Assembly (NCBI RefSeq): GCF_002760655.1
Contig: NZ_PDOC01000017.1
Coordinates: forward strand, 61,321 to 125,320
DNA: 64,000 nt
Reading direction: 5' to 3'
Source: Massilia eurypsychrophila
GTDB taxonomy: Bacteria > Pseudomonadota > Gammaproteobacteria > Burkholderiales > Burkholderiaceae_D
Below, one piece after another: positions 46,527 through 55,779 of the stretch; position 1 is the first letter of the stretch; each line of letters starts with the position of its first letter. The notes beneath the pieces were generated by a model that did no database searches, was not told where the DNA came from, and saw only the letters and a list, made by a program, of their open reading frames with translations. The translations under genes and the position numbers were made by a program.

Positions 46527-49154
46527 ATGAGGCATCTTCAACTCAAGCAACTTGCCGGCGCCGCGGTGCTTGCCGCGGCAGCGCTCGGCGCCCACGCCGA
46601 GGCCCCATACAAATTCGCCGCCACGCCCGGCAAACTGCCGAAAGACGTGGTGCCGGTGCAATACGCCGCCCACCTGGTGCCCAATCTGGCCGACAACACC
46701 TTCCTCGGCTCGCAGACTGTCGAAATCGACGTGCTCAGCGCCACGTCGAAGATCATGCTCAACGCCGTCAACCTCGAGATCGACAGCGCCAGCCTGTCCG
46801 GGCGCGACATCGGCGAGATCAAGCTCACGCCCAAGCTCGACAAGGTGCAGGAAACGCTCAGCTTCGACCTGGCGCGCCCGCTGGCGCCGGGACGCTACCG
46901 GCTGGCGCTGAAGTTTCACGGCCTGATCAACCGCGAGGCGCGCGGCATGTTCCACATGGATTACAAGGTGGGCGGCGCCGACAAGAAGATGATCGCCACC
47001 ACGATGGAGCCGACCGACGCGCGGCGCCTGCTGCCGACCTGGGACGAGCCGTCGTTTCGCGCCACCTTCAAGCTGACCGTGGACGTGCCGGCCAGCTTCA
47101 AGGCGTATTCCAACACGCCGGTCGAAAAGCTGGAAAAGCTCGACGGCGGCCTGCAGCGCTACTCGTTTGGCGTAACGCCGAAGATGCCAAGCTACCTGGT
47201 GGTGCTGGTCGCCGGCGAACTCGAGCGGCTCGGCGGCAAGCAAGATGGCGTCGACCTCGGCATCGTCACAACCGCCGGCAAGCTGGGTTCAGCGGCGTAC
47301 CCGATGGCGGTCACGCGCGACGTGCTGCGCTACTACAACAATTACTTTGGCGTTCCGTACCCGCTCGCCAAGCTCGACCAGATCGCCATTCCGGGCGGCT
47401 TCAATGGCGCGATGGAAAACTGGGGCGGCATCGTCTATAACGACGCGGCGCTGCTGTTCGACCCGAAGACCAGCACCGAAAGCACGCGCCAGCTGACCTT
47501 CAAGGTCAACGCGCATGAAGTGGCGCACCAGTGGTTCGGCAACCTGGTGACGATGGCGTGGTGGGACAACCTGTGGCTCAACGAAGGCTTTGCCTCGTGG
47601 ATGGCAAGCAAGGCCACCGAGCATTTCCACCCCGAATGGCGCCCGTTCCTCGACGACCAGGTCGACCGCGAGTCGGTGCTCAACCTCGACGCGCGCAAGA
47701 CCACCCACCCGATCCAGACGCCGATCTTGAACGAAGCGCAGGCGGCCAACGCGTTCGATGCCATTACCTACGGCAAAGGCCAGGCCTTCCTGCGCATGCT
47801 CGAGGCCTACCTGGGCGAGGAGCAATTCCGCAAAGGTATCCGCGCGTACATGGCCAAGCACCAGTATTCCAACACCACCAGCGCCGACCTGTGGATGGCG
47901 CTGGAAAAAGCGTCCGGCAAGCCGGTCGAAAAACTCGCCTCCGACTGGACCACTCAGCCGGGCTTTCCGCTGGTGAAGGTGGAGCAGGCGTGCGAAGGCG
48001 GCAAGCGCAAGGTGACCTTGTCGCAGGAACAGTTCCGCCTCGACGAGCCGGCCACGCAAAAGCGCCTGTGGAACGTGCCGGTGCAGGTCGGCACGGTCAA
48101 TGGCAAGGCGTACTACACCTTGCTGTCGGGCCCAAGCACGACGGTGATGCAGGGCAGTTGCGACGGCACCCTGGTGATCGATCCGGCCAGCGTCGGCTTT
48201 TTCCGCGTGCAATACGACCAGGCGTCGTTCGACGCGCTGGCCGGCCAGGCCGGCAAGCTGGCCGACACCACGCGCCTCAAGTTGCAAAGCGATGCCTGGG
48301 GCATGGTGATGGCCGGCCGCATGCAGCTCGACAGCTACGTCAAGCTGATTTCGCGCTACGGTGACGAGCCGCGCTTCGCGGTATGGAGCGGCATTCTCGA
48401 CAACCTCGGCACGCTCGAGCGCCTGACCGCCGGCGAGCCCGAGCAGGCGCAGGTGTACCGCTTCATCATCGAGCTGGTCCGCCCGAAGTTCGCCAGGCTC
48501 GGCTGGGACGAGAAGGCGGGCGAACCGGCGGAAGACCACCAGCTGCGCTCGCGCCTGGCGGGCATGCTCGAGCGCGCCGGCGACCCGGCCGCCATTGCGC
48601 AGGCGCGCAGTCGCTTTGCGCGCTACCTGGCCGACCCGGCCAGCGTCAGCCCGTCGATGATCGACTTTGTCGTGCGCGGCGCCGGCCGCAGCGCCGACCA
48701 GGCCACCTACGATGCGCTCACCGCGCGCGTGCTGCAAACGCAGAGCACCGAGGAACGCAACCGCCTGAGCGGGGCACTGGCCAGCGCGCGCGATCCGGCG
48801 CTGAGCGAACGCACGCTGCAGCTGTCGTTGTCGCGCCAATTGCCGCTGCAGGTGACGACGATGATGGCGCCGATGGTGGCCGGCAATGGCCACATCGACC
48901 AGGCCTGGGCCTTCGGCGTCGCCAACCGCGAGGCGCTGGCCAAGGACATGGATGCGATGAGCCAGAATCGCGCGTTTTCGGGTATCGTAGCCAGCTCCAC
49001 GAAGGAGGCCGATGCCGACAGAATGGAGTCGTTCGTCAAGCAACATTTCGGTCCGGATGCGCTGGTGGAAGCGCAGCGGGTGGGCAACGGCATCCGCATC
49101 CGCGCGGCACTCAAAGCACGGCTGTTGCCGCAAGTGCGCGCCGCGCTCAAATGA
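46527..49154 (+). CDS. Secreted M1 family aminopeptidase
   Basis: The 875-residue protein has a signal peptide (about 1-26, ending AHA). The M1 catalytic domain carries GAMEN at 294-298 (N-terminal amine recognition) and HEVAHQWFG with H330, E331, H334 and the distal Glu in NEGFASW (E353), exactly 18 residues after the last His. The C-terminal helical domain (about 560-870) is of ERAP/PepN-like type. It should remove N-terminal residues from peptides in the periplasm or outside. AAAAGG precedes the ATG. The M13 peptidase gene follows after 27 bases, so they are probably co-transcribed. Confidence 0.95.
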   Translation: MRHLQLKQLAGAAVLAAAALGAHAEAPYKFAATPGKLPKDVVPVQYAAHLVPNLADNTFLGSQTVEIDVLSATSKIMLNAVNLEIDSASLSGRDIGEIKLTPKLDKVQETLSFDLARPLAPGRYRLALKFHGLINREARGMFHMDYKVGGADKKMIATTMEPTDARRLLPTWDEPSFRATFKLTVDVPASFKAYSNTPVEKLEKLDGGLQRYSFGVTPKMPSYLVVLVAGELERLGGKQDGVDLGIVTTAGKLGSAAYPMAVTRDVLRYYNNYFGVPYPLAKLDQIAIPGGFNGAMENWGGIVYNDAALLFDPKTSTESTRQLTFKVNAHEVAHQWFGNLVTMAWWDNLWLNEGFASWMASKATEHFHPEWRPFLDDQVDRESVLNLDARKTTHPIQTPILNEAQAANAFDAITYGKGQAFLRMLEAYLGEEQFRKGIRAYMAKHQYSNTTSADLWMALEKASGKPVEKLASDWTTQPGFPLVKVEQACEGGKRKVTLSQEQFRLDEPATQKRLWNVPVQVGTVNGKAYYTLLSGPSTTVMQGSCDGTLVIDPASVGFFRVQYDQASFDALAGQAGKLADTTRLKLQSDAWGMVMAGRMQLDSYVKLISRYGDEPRFAVWSGILDNLGTLERLTAGEPEQAQVYRFIIELVRPKFARLGWDEKAGEPAEDHQLRSRLAGMLERAGDPAAIAQARSRFARYLADPASVSPSMIDFVVRGAGRSADQATYDALTARVLQTQSTEERNRLSGALASARDPALSERTLQLSLSRQLPLQVTTMMAPMVAGNGHIDQAWAFGVANREALAKDMDAMSQNRAFSGIVASSTKEADADRMESFVKQHFGPDALVEAQRVGNGIRIRAALKARLLPQVRAALK

Positions 49155-49181
49155 AAGTCATCTCTTAGGGAAAAGGACATC

Positions 49182-51233
49182 ATGACAACCAGCTGGACTC
49201 CCATCAAGACCGCCGTCAGTGTTGCGCTGTGCGGCGCCGCCTTGTTCACGTTGCCTGCCTTTGCACAAAGCACGCCTGCCGCCGCGCCGCAGGCACAAGC
49301 CGACATGACCTTGCTGCCGGGCGACGACTTCTTTACCTACGCCAACCGCGAGTGGCTCGACAAGACCGAGATTCCGGCCGACCGCAGCAGCTGGGGCGCG
49401 TTCGCCGCCATCGCCGAGGACACCAACGCGCGCATCGTCAAGATGTTCGACACGATCAACGCCGACAAGAACGCGAGCGCCGAAGCGAAAAAGGTTGCCT
49501 CGTTTTACCAGACCTACATGGACGAAGCGGCGATCGAAGCGAAGGGCGCCGCACCGCTCAAACCCATACTGGCGAAGATCGACGCCATCCGCGACAAGGC
49601 CGACCTGACGCGCGCGCTCGGCGCCTCGGTGCGCGCCGACGTCGACCCGCTCAACAACACCAACTTCTTCACCGAGAACGTGTTCGGCGTGTGGGTCGCC
49701 CAAGGGCTGACCGATCCGTCGCGCAACACGCCGTATCTGCTGCAGGGCGGCCTCGGCATGCCGGACCGCGCCTATTACCTGACCGCCAGCACGCGCATGG
49801 CCGAACTGCGCGTCAAGCACCAGCAGCATATCGCCGCGATGCTGAAGCTGGCCGGCTACGCCGACAGCGAGGCGCGCGCGGCGAAAGTGTTTGCGCTGGA
49901 AATGGCGATCGCCAAGTCGCACGCCACGCGCGAGGATTCGGCCGATGTCCAGAAGGGCAACAACACGTGGGCCCTGAAGGACTTCTCGGCCAACGCGCCC
50001 GGCATCGACTGGCCGGCTTTCTTCAAGAGCGCCGGCCTGGGCGGGCAGAACAAGTTCATCGTCTGGCATCCGGGCGCGGTCAAGGGCGAGGCGGCACTGG
50101 TCGCCAGCGCCGACCTGGCCAGCTGGAAGGACTATCTGGCGTTCCACCAGATCAACCACTTCGCGCCGCACCTGTCGAAGGCCTTCGTCGACCAGCGCTT
50201 CGCCTTCTACGGCACAGCACTGTCGGGCACGCCGGAGCAGTCGCCACGCTGGAAGCGCGCGCTCGGCGCCACCAACGGCGCGCTCGACCAGTCGGTCGGC
50301 AAGGTCTACGTCGAGCGCTTCTTTGCCGCCGAGGACAAGACGCGCGTGCGCCAGATGGTCACCAACATCATCGCCGCGTTCAGCAAGCGCATCGACAAGC
50401 TCGACTGGATGGCGCCGGCCACCCGCGCCCAGGCGCAGCAAAAGCTGAAGACCTTGTACGTCGGCGTTGCCTACCCGGATCGATGGGATTCGTATGCCGC
50501 CCTGAAAGTGGTGCCGGGCGATGCATTCGGCAACGTCGTGCGCGCCGAGGAGTTTCACACCGCGCAGAAGTTGGCCAAGCTGAACAAGAAAGTCGACAAG
50601 ACCGAATGGTCGATGCCGCCGCAACTGGTCAACGCCGTCAACATGCCGCTGCAAAACGCCATCGTGTTTCCGGCGGCGATCCTGCAGCCGCCGTTCTACG
50701 ATCCGAAGGCGTCCGACGCCACCAACTACGGCGCCATCGGCGCGGTGATCGGTCACGAAATCAGCCACAGCTTCGACGACCAGGGCGCCCAGTTTGACGC
50801 CCAGGGCCGGCTGCGCGACTGGTGGACCAGGCAAGACAAGGAGTATTTCAAGAAAGCGTCGGCCAAGCTGGCGGCGCAGTATTCTGCCTACAAGCCGTTC
50901 CCCGACCTGGCCGTCAACGGCAACCTGACCTTGTCGGAGAACCTGGCCGACCTGGCCGGGCTGTCGGCTGCCTACGACGCTTACCGCGCCACCCTGGCCG
51001 GCAAGCCGGTGCCGGCGGACGCCGACAAGGCGTTCTTCCTCGGCTTCGCCCACAGCGAACGCAGCAAGATGCGCGAGGCTTACCTGCGCCGCATCATCAT
51101 GACCGACGGCCACGCGCCGTCGCAGTACCGCGCCGCCACCGTGCGCAATGTCGACGCCTGGTACGACGCGTTCAACGTGCAGTCTGGCCAGAAGCTGTAC
51201 CTGGCGCCGGCGGAGCGCGTGCGCGTCTGGTAA
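49182..51233 (+). CDS. Secreted M13 family (neprilysin/PepO-like) zinc endopeptidase
   Basis: The 683-residue protein has a signal peptide (1-28, ending AFA). The M13 catalytic domain carries VIGHEISHSFDDQG (H525, E526, H529) and SENLADLAGLSAAYDAY (E586, D590). NAVNMPLQNAIVFPAAILQPPF contributes the substrate Asn-Ala pair. The C-terminus ends in VRVW, the conserved final Trp of the family. These enzymes cut oligopeptides on the amino side of hydrophobic residues. It lies behind an M1 aminopeptidase, so endo- and exopeptidase would act together. A strong hairpin follows at 51247-51270. Confidence 0.95.
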   Translation: MTTSWTPIKTAVSVALCGAALFTLPAFAQSTPAAAPQAQADMTLLPGDDFFTYANREWLDKTEIPADRSSWGAFAAIAEDTNARIVKMFDTINADKNASAEAKKVASFYQTYMDEAAIEAKGAAPLKPILAKIDAIRDKADLTRALGASVRADVDPLNNTNFFTENVFGVWVAQGLTDPSRNTPYLLQGGLGMPDRAYYLTASTRMAELRVKHQQHIAAMLKLAGYADSEARAAKVFALEMAIAKSHATREDSADVQKGNNTWALKDFSANAPGIDWPAFFKSAGLGGQNKFIVWHPGAVKGEAALVASADLASWKDYLAFHQINHFAPHLSKAFVDQRFAFYGTALSGTPEQSPRWKRALGATNGALDQSVGKVYVERFFAAEDKTRVRQMVTNIIAAFSKRIDKLDWMAPATRAQAQQKLKTLYVGVAYPDRWDSYAALKVVPGDAFGNVVRAEEFHTAQKLAKLNKKVDKTEWSMPPQLVNAVNMPLQNAIVFPAAILQPPFYDPKASDATNYGAIGAVIGHEISHSFDDQGAQFDAQGRLRDWWTRQDKEYFKKASAKLAAQYSAYKPFPDLAVNGNLTLSENLADLAGLSAAYDAYRATLAGKPVPADADKAFFLGFAHSERSKMREAYLRRIIMTDGHAPSQYRAATVRNVDAWYDAFNVQSGQKLYLAPAERVRVW

Positions 51234-51246
51234 TGTGATGGCCTGA

Positions 51247-51270
51247 ACCGCGCGGCATGTGCCGCGCGGT
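51247..51270 (+). terminator. Strong hairpin after M13 peptidase gene, no T-run
   Basis: ACCGCGCGGCA (51247-51257) and TGCCGCGCGGT (51260-51270) are exact inverted copies separated by two bases. There is no T-run, so it is more likely an mRNA-stabilising 3' structure or a partial terminator. It lies 14 bases after the stop codon and 20 before the methyltransferase start. Confidence 0.5.
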
Positions 51271-51289
51271 CCGCTCACTGCGCCCCGAC

Positions 51290-51904
51290 ATGACCGACAA
51301 CATCGACAACATTACCCGCCGTACCCTTGACTATTACGACGGCCACGCACGCGAATTTTTCAACGGCACCATCGACCACGACGTCACGCAAAACATCGAT
51401 GCGCTGCTCGGCGCGATCACGGCGCCGGCACCATTCACCATTCTGGACCTCGGCTGCGGGCCGGGACGCGACCTGAAGACATTCGGCGCGCTGGGCCACC
51501 GCGCCATCGGCGTCGATGGCTCCGCCGAGTTCGTCGAGATGGCGCGCGCCTACAGCGGCTGCGAGGTGTGGCAGCAGGATTTCGTCCACCTCGACTTGCC
51601 CGCCGAAATGTTCGACGGCATCTTCGCCAACGCGGTGCTGTTTCACGTACCGAGCCGCGCGTTGCCGAAGGTGCTGGCCGACCTGTATGCGGCGCTGAAA
51701 CCCGGCGGCGTACTGTTCAGTTCTAACCCGCGCGGCGACAACGAGGAGGGCTGGAACGGCCCGCGCTACGGCAGTTATTACGACTACGAAACATGGGAGC
51801 GGTTCATGATCGCGGCTAAATTTTCCGCCGTGCATCATTACTACCGCCCACCTAATCTGCCGCGCGACCAGCAGCCATGGCTGGCAAGTGTTTGGCGTAA
51901 ATAA
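51290..51904 (+). CDS. Class I SAM-dependent methyltransferase
   Basis: The 204-residue protein begins ITRRTLDYYDGHAREFFNGTIDHDV. Motif I is ILDLGCGPGRDLKTF near residue 54, then AIGVDGSAEFVEMAR and LPAEMFDGIFANAVLFHVPSRALPKVL with the post-motif I acidic residue. This places it in the Rossmann-fold methyltransferase class (Methyltransf_11/25 type), with UbiE/Tam-like relatives. The substrate is unknown. The ATG at 51290 lies behind the hairpin that follows the M13 gene. Confidence 0.88.
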   Translation: MTDNIDNITRRTLDYYDGHAREFFNGTIDHDVTQNIDALLGAITAPAPFTILDLGCGPGRDLKTFGALGHRAIGVDGSAEFVEMARAYSGCEVWQQDFVHLDLPAEMFDGIFANAVLFHVPSRALPKVLADLYAALKPGGVLFSSNPRGDNEEGWNGPRYGSYYDYETWERFMIAAKFSAVHHYYRPPNLPRDQQPWLASVWRK

Positions 51905-51979
51905 TATGTGAAGTACCGAACAGAAGCGGCGCCCGAATCGTCCTATCGTTATTGCTCATCCACGAAGTGAGGTAGCGTC

Positions 51980-52168
51980 ATGAACAAGGATCAGGTCAAA
52001 GGCAAGGCGAAAGACATCGGTGGCAAAATCCAGGAGGAAGTCGGTAAAGTAGTCGGCAGCAACAAGCAGCAAGCCGAGGGCCTGGCGAATCAGGCCGAAG
52101 GCAAGACGCAGGAAAAAGTTGGCGATGCCAAGGAAGTTATCCGGGACAGCACCCGCGGCAACCGCTAA
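51980..52168 (+). CDS. CsbD family stress protein, copy 1
   Basis: The 62-residue protein MNKDQVKGKAKDIGGKIQEE (start) continues with VGKVVGSNKQQAEGLANQ and AEGKTQEKVGDAKEV, the CsbD pattern. Such proteins are general-stress proteins of unknown mechanism. It is a near-copy of the one at 53170-53349, only 1 kb away on the same strand. GAGGT lies upstream and a terminator at 52190-52217 follows. Confidence 0.9.
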   Translation: MNKDQVKGKAKDIGGKIQEEVGKVVGSNKQQAEGLANQAEGKTQEKVGDAKEVIRDSTRGNR

Positions 52169-52189
52169 TCAGCCTGTCGGCACAAATTC

Positions 52190-52217
52190 AGCCGCGATGT
52201 TGTCGCGGCTTTTTTTT
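52190..52217 (+). terminator. Rho-independent terminator after CsbD copy 1
   Basis: AGCCGCGA (52190-52197) and TCGCGGCT (52203-52210) with a five-base loop, followed by T8 (52210-52217). Its position also lies at the end of the convergent lipoprotein gene. Confidence 0.85.
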
Positions 52218-52229
52218 CCGCATGCACCG

Positions 52230-52964
52230 CTAGTAGTTGCGCCCCGTGATGCTTTGCCCATCGGCGCGGCTGACGGTGAATTTGGCCCGATTCCCCAAGG
52301 TGCCGCCGGCGGTCGCTTCGATGCAGTCGACCTCGCTGCCGATGTTGGCGCCTTCGGCATTTTGCTGCTTCGACGTGATGCAGAACAGGTTCACTCCCGC
52401 GTCTTCCTGCACCGACCAGCTGAACGTTGTCGTGCCCAGCTTTTGTCCGGTGATCCTGCAGCCGGCATAGCCTTCCAGAATGAACAGCTCGCCTTGCTGG
52501 CCGCCGCTGGCCGCCGCCGGCAGCGCCGCCATCGCGCCACGTGCCGGCGCGCAGGCGCCGTCGGTACTGGCCACGCCGATGAAGGTGTCGTTGGTGAAGA
52601 ACAGCGTGCCGTTGTTGACGTTGGTGGCGCCGTCGATGGTGAAGCGGATCGACTGGTCGATCGTCTGGCCGCTCGACCCGGTCATGGCGAAGGTGCTGGT
52701 GGGCCCTGGCTTCATGTCCACCGCCAGCTCGTAGGCGCGCCCGTCGCTGCCTTTGCCGGTCATTTTCCATGAGTGCGCCACGGTGAGGTAGTCGCGCCAG
52801 GCGGCGGCGACGTCGACGGTGGCGACCACCGGTCCCGGCGACACCACCGGTGGGGGAAAGGCGCCGCCGGCGGGCGTGCCGCCACCGCCACCGCCGCCGC
52901 CGCAGGCCGCGAGCAGTGCGGCGCAGGCGGCAATTGGCAATGTCCATCTGGCCAAGTGGGTCAT
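52230..52964 (-). CDS. Putative lipoprotein of unknown function
   Basis: The 244-residue protein has a lipoprotein signal peptide with lipobox LLAACGG (Cys near 21), then Gly8 and a Pro-rich linker, the same tether style as the lipoprotein at 14913. The mature part is beta-rich: AWRDYLTVAHSWKMTGKGSDGRAYELAVDM, TFAMTGSSGQTIDQSIRFTIDG, and NNGTLFFTNDTFIG. Cys residues near 137, 169, 196 and 212 may form disulfides. AGGAGG precedes the ATG. I do not recognise a family. It lies between two CsbD genes on the opposite strand. Confidence 0.7.
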   Translation of the reverse strand: MTHLARWTLPIAACAALLAACGGGGGGGGTPAGGAFPPPVVSPGPVVATVDVAAAWRDYLTVAHSWKMTGKGSDGRAYELAVDMKPGPTSTFAMTGSSGQTIDQSIRFTIDGATNVNNGTLFFTNDTFIGVASTDGACAPARGAMAALPAAASGGQQGELFILEGYAGCRITGQKLGTTTFSWSVQEDAGVNLFCITSKQQNAEGANIGSEVDCIEATAGGTLGNRAKFTVSRADGQSITGRNY

Positions 52965-53169
52965 GACAACCTCCTATCGATTATGGGTATTGATCGTTAG
53001 AGCCAGCCGTTTGCGCCTTGACCGATGAGAATGACGGTTGTTTGATATTTCGTAAGGTCGAGCCAATTGATGAGCTAAGGTTCGCTCCCGCACAGACCGC
53101 TTGGTGCGCGGCGGTTATTCTGGCTTCACTGCATGGCGATCCTGCCACGCGCTTTCCAAGGAGCTCATC

Positions 53170-53349
53170 ATGAACAAAGACCAAGTCAACGGCAAACTGC
53201 AAGACATCGGCGGCAAGATTCAGGAAGAAGCTGGCAAGCTGGTCGGTAGCAAAGAGCAGCAGGCTAAAGGCCTGGCCAACCAGGTCGAAGGCAAGACCCA
53301 GGAAAAGTTCGGCGATGCCAAAGAAGTCATCAAGGACGCGACCAACTAA
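53170..53349 (+). CDS. CsbD family stress protein, copy 2
   Basis: The 59-residue protein shares MNKDQV, GKxxDIGGKIQEE and EGKTQEKxGDAKEVIxD with the copy at 51980. The ATG at 53170 follows AAGGAG closely, which sets the start. The two genes arose by local duplication and each has its own terminator; their promoters may respond to different stresses. The terminator at 53381-53409 follows. The gap upstream (52965-53169) is about 205 bases and holds no gene I can support. Confidence 0.9.
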   Translation: MNKDQVNGKLQDIGGKIQEEAGKLVGSKEQQAKGLANQVEGKTQEKFGDAKEVIKDATN

Positions 53350-53380
53350 TCTGGTCCCGCACCGGATAAGTTATAGCAAA

Positions 53381-53409
53381 AAAACAGCCGCGAATTTCGC
53401 GGCTGTTTT
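53381..53409. terminator. Bidirectional terminator between CsbD copy 2 and S9 peptidase
   Basis: AAAACAGCCGCGAA (53381-53394) and TTCGCGGCTGTTTT (53396-53409) are exact inverted copies with a one-base centre. The A and T ends make it work on both strands for the convergent genes ending at 53349 (plus) and 53457 (minus). Confidence 0.85.
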
Positions 53410-53456
53410 CATTCTGGACTGCAGTTTTTCATGCTGCAGTTTTTCGCTCCGCCGTT

Positions 53457-55664
53457 TTATGGCTGCAGATTCTTCTTGAAGAACGCCTCGATGGTGCCGT
53501 ACACGTGGCGTTGCCCGGCGCGCGACGAAATGCCGTGCTTGGCGCCCGGATACGTCATCAGGTCGAACTTGATGTTGCGGTTGACCAGGCCATCGATCAG
53601 GCGCGTGGTGTTGGTAAACAACACGTTGTCGTCGGCCATGCCGTGCACCAGCAACAGCGGCGACTTCAGGCCGTCGAGGTGGGCGAACACGCCGCTCTTC
53701 TTGTAGGCCTCGGCATCGGACTTTGGCGTGGCGCCGACGAACTGCTCGGTATAGTGGGTGTCATACAGTGCCCAGTCCGTCACTGGCGCGACCGACACGC
53801 CCATCGCGATCTTGTCGGACGCGGCCGACAGCAGGCGCAGGCTCATGAAGCCGCCGTAGCTCCAGCCGAACACGCCGATGCGCTTAGCGTCGACGAAGCT
53901 TTGCTTGCCGAGCCAGTCGATGCCGGTGAGCTGGTCCTCGACCTCGTGCTTGCCCAGTTCCTTGTAGATGACGTCGGTAAACGCGCGCTCGCGGCGCGAC
54001 GAACCGCGGTTATCCAGGCGGAACACGACGAAGCCCTGCTGCGCCATGTACTGGTCGAACATGTTGCCCCACTTGCGCGCCACGTGCTGCGCGTGCGGGC
54101 CGCCGTAGGTCGACAGGTAGACCGGATAGCGTTTGGCCGGATCGAAATTGCTCGGCTTGATGATCGAGTAGTACAGCGCCTGGCCGTCATTCGCTTTCAG
54201 GGTGCCGTATTCGGTGGCCAGGTGGTCCGACTTGTACTTGCCGTACGGATGCGTGTCGTTCAGTTCGTTCTGCTCGAGCCAGCCGACCATCGAGCCGTCC
54301 GGACGGCGGATCGAGATCTGCGGCGGCGTCGACGAATCGGAGAAGGTATCGACGAACACTTCGCCGTTGCGGGCGAACGAGGCGTCGTGCCAGCCGTCGG
54401 TCTTGGTGATGCGCACCGGCCTGGCGGCGTTGCTGCCGTCGAGCGCGAGCGAATAGATCTGCTTGTCGACGACATTGTCGCGGTTCGACGAGACGAACAC
54501 GCGGCCGTTTTTCTCGTCGACGGCGGCGATCGCGTCGATGCCCCATTCGCCGCTCGACAGGGTGCGCAGCAGCTTGCCGTCCATGCTGTAGTGGTACAGG
54601 TGGTTGCGGCCGCTGCGTTCCGACGTCCACAGGAAACCTTGCTTGTTTTTCAGGAAGCGCAGGTCGTCATGGATGCTGACCCAGGTGTTGGATGTTTCGG
54701 TCAACACGGTGCGCTGCGCCAGGGTGGCGGCGTCGACGGCTATCAGGTCGAGGCGCTTCTGGTCGCGTGTCTGGCGCTGGTACAGCAACTGTTTGCTGTC
54801 GGCGCTCCAGTCCGCGCGGACCAGGTAGATATCCGTGTCGGCGCCGATGTCGACCTTGCGCTGCACGCCGGTGGCCGGCGAGACGATCATCAGTTCGGCG
54901 ATCACGTTCGGGTCGCCCGCGGCAGGGTAGCGCTGCTCGACGACGTCGGTGCGGTCGGCAAAGATTTCAAAGCGGCGCACCACCGGCACCTGCGCTTCGT
55001 CGAAGCGCTTGTAGGCGATGGCGGAGTCGTCCGGCGCCCAGTAGTAGCCGGTGCGCTGGCCCATTTCTTCCTGCGCCACGAATTCGGCTTCGCCGTTGTG
55101 GATCGTGCCCTTGCCGTCGGTCGTCAGCTGCTTCTCGGCGCCTGTGGTCAGGTCGATCACCACCAGGTTCTGGTTACGCACGAACGACACGTAGCGCCCT
55201 TTCGGCGAGATCTTCGGATCGGCCACGTTGCCGGAGGCGACTTTGCGCGGCGCGTCAGGGCGAGCCGCGTCGATCAGGTACAGGTCGCCGCCGATCGGCA
55301 CCAGCAGCTGCTTGCCGTCCGGCGACCAGCTGTACGTCAGGATGCCGTTCAGGCTGGCCGTGCGCGCGCGTTCGCGGCGGGCCTGCTCTTCGGGCGAAAT
55401 CGATTCGTTCGGCACCAGCACTTTCGAGTCGACCAGGCGGCGCGCGGTCTTGTCTTTCATGTTGAATTCCCACAAGTCCAGCTGGAACTGGTTGTCGGCA
55501 CGGCCGCGCAGGAAGGTGATGCGCGCGCCGTCAGGCGACACGCGCAGGTTGCGCATGCCCGGTCCCGCCAGCGCCGGGTCGGCGTGGATACGGTCCAGTG
55601 TCAGCCGCTCGGCAGATGCGGGAACGGCCGACAATGCGGCTAAAAAACAGAGGATAAAACGCAT
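53457..55664 (-). CDS. S9 family dipeptidyl-peptidase IV-like protease
   Basis: The 735-residue protein has a signal peptide (1-18, ending ASA). An N-terminal beta-propeller (about 25-470) has WSPDGKQLLVPIGGDLYLID and WTSERSGRNHLYHYSMDG blades. The C-terminal alpha/beta-hydrolase domain carries IGVFGWSYGGFMSLRLL with the nucleophile Ser602, LLLVHGMADDNVLFTNT with the acid Asp and PGAKHGISSRAG with the His. DPP IV-type enzymes release X-Pro dipeptides. The start ATG at 55664 was chosen for its signal peptide. It is convergent with CsbD copy 2. Confidence 0.93.
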   Translation of the reverse strand: MRFILCFLAALSAVPASAERLTLDRIHADPALAGPGMRNLRVSPDGARITFLRGRADNQFQLDLWEFNMKDKTARRLVDSKVLVPNESISPEEQARRERARTASLNGILTYSWSPDGKQLLVPIGGDLYLIDAARPDAPRKVASGNVADPKISPKGRYVSFVRNQNLVVIDLTTGAEKQLTTDGKGTIHNGEAEFVAQEEMGQRTGYYWAPDDSAIAYKRFDEAQVPVVRRFEIFADRTDVVEQRYPAAGDPNVIAELMIVSPATGVQRKVDIGADTDIYLVRADWSADSKQLLYQRQTRDQKRLDLIAVDAATLAQRTVLTETSNTWVSIHDDLRFLKNKQGFLWTSERSGRNHLYHYSMDGKLLRTLSSGEWGIDAIAAVDEKNGRVFVSSNRDNVVDKQIYSLALDGSNAARPVRITKTDGWHDASFARNGEVFVDTFSDSSTPPQISIRRPDGSMVGWLEQNELNDTHPYGKYKSDHLATEYGTLKANDGQALYYSIIKPSNFDPAKRYPVYLSTYGGPHAQHVARKWGNMFDQYMAQQGFVVFRLDNRGSSRRERAFTDVIYKELGKHEVEDQLTGIDWLGKQSFVDAKRIGVFGWSYGGFMSLRLLSAASDKIAMGVSVAPVTDWALYDTHYTEQFVGATPKSDAEAYKKSGVFAHLDGLKSPLLLVHGMADDNVLFTNTTRLIDGLVNRNIKFDLMTYPGAKHGISSRAGQRHVYGTIEAFFKKNLQP

Positions 55665-55779
55665 GGATTGTCTCGAAGTGGAGGTTGAACTGGAACAACT
55701 CGCAGAAGATACCAGAGTCCATCGGAAAGCGCTGTAAATACGGGGCATCAAAATGCAGCTGCGTTTTGGGGACCCGCGT

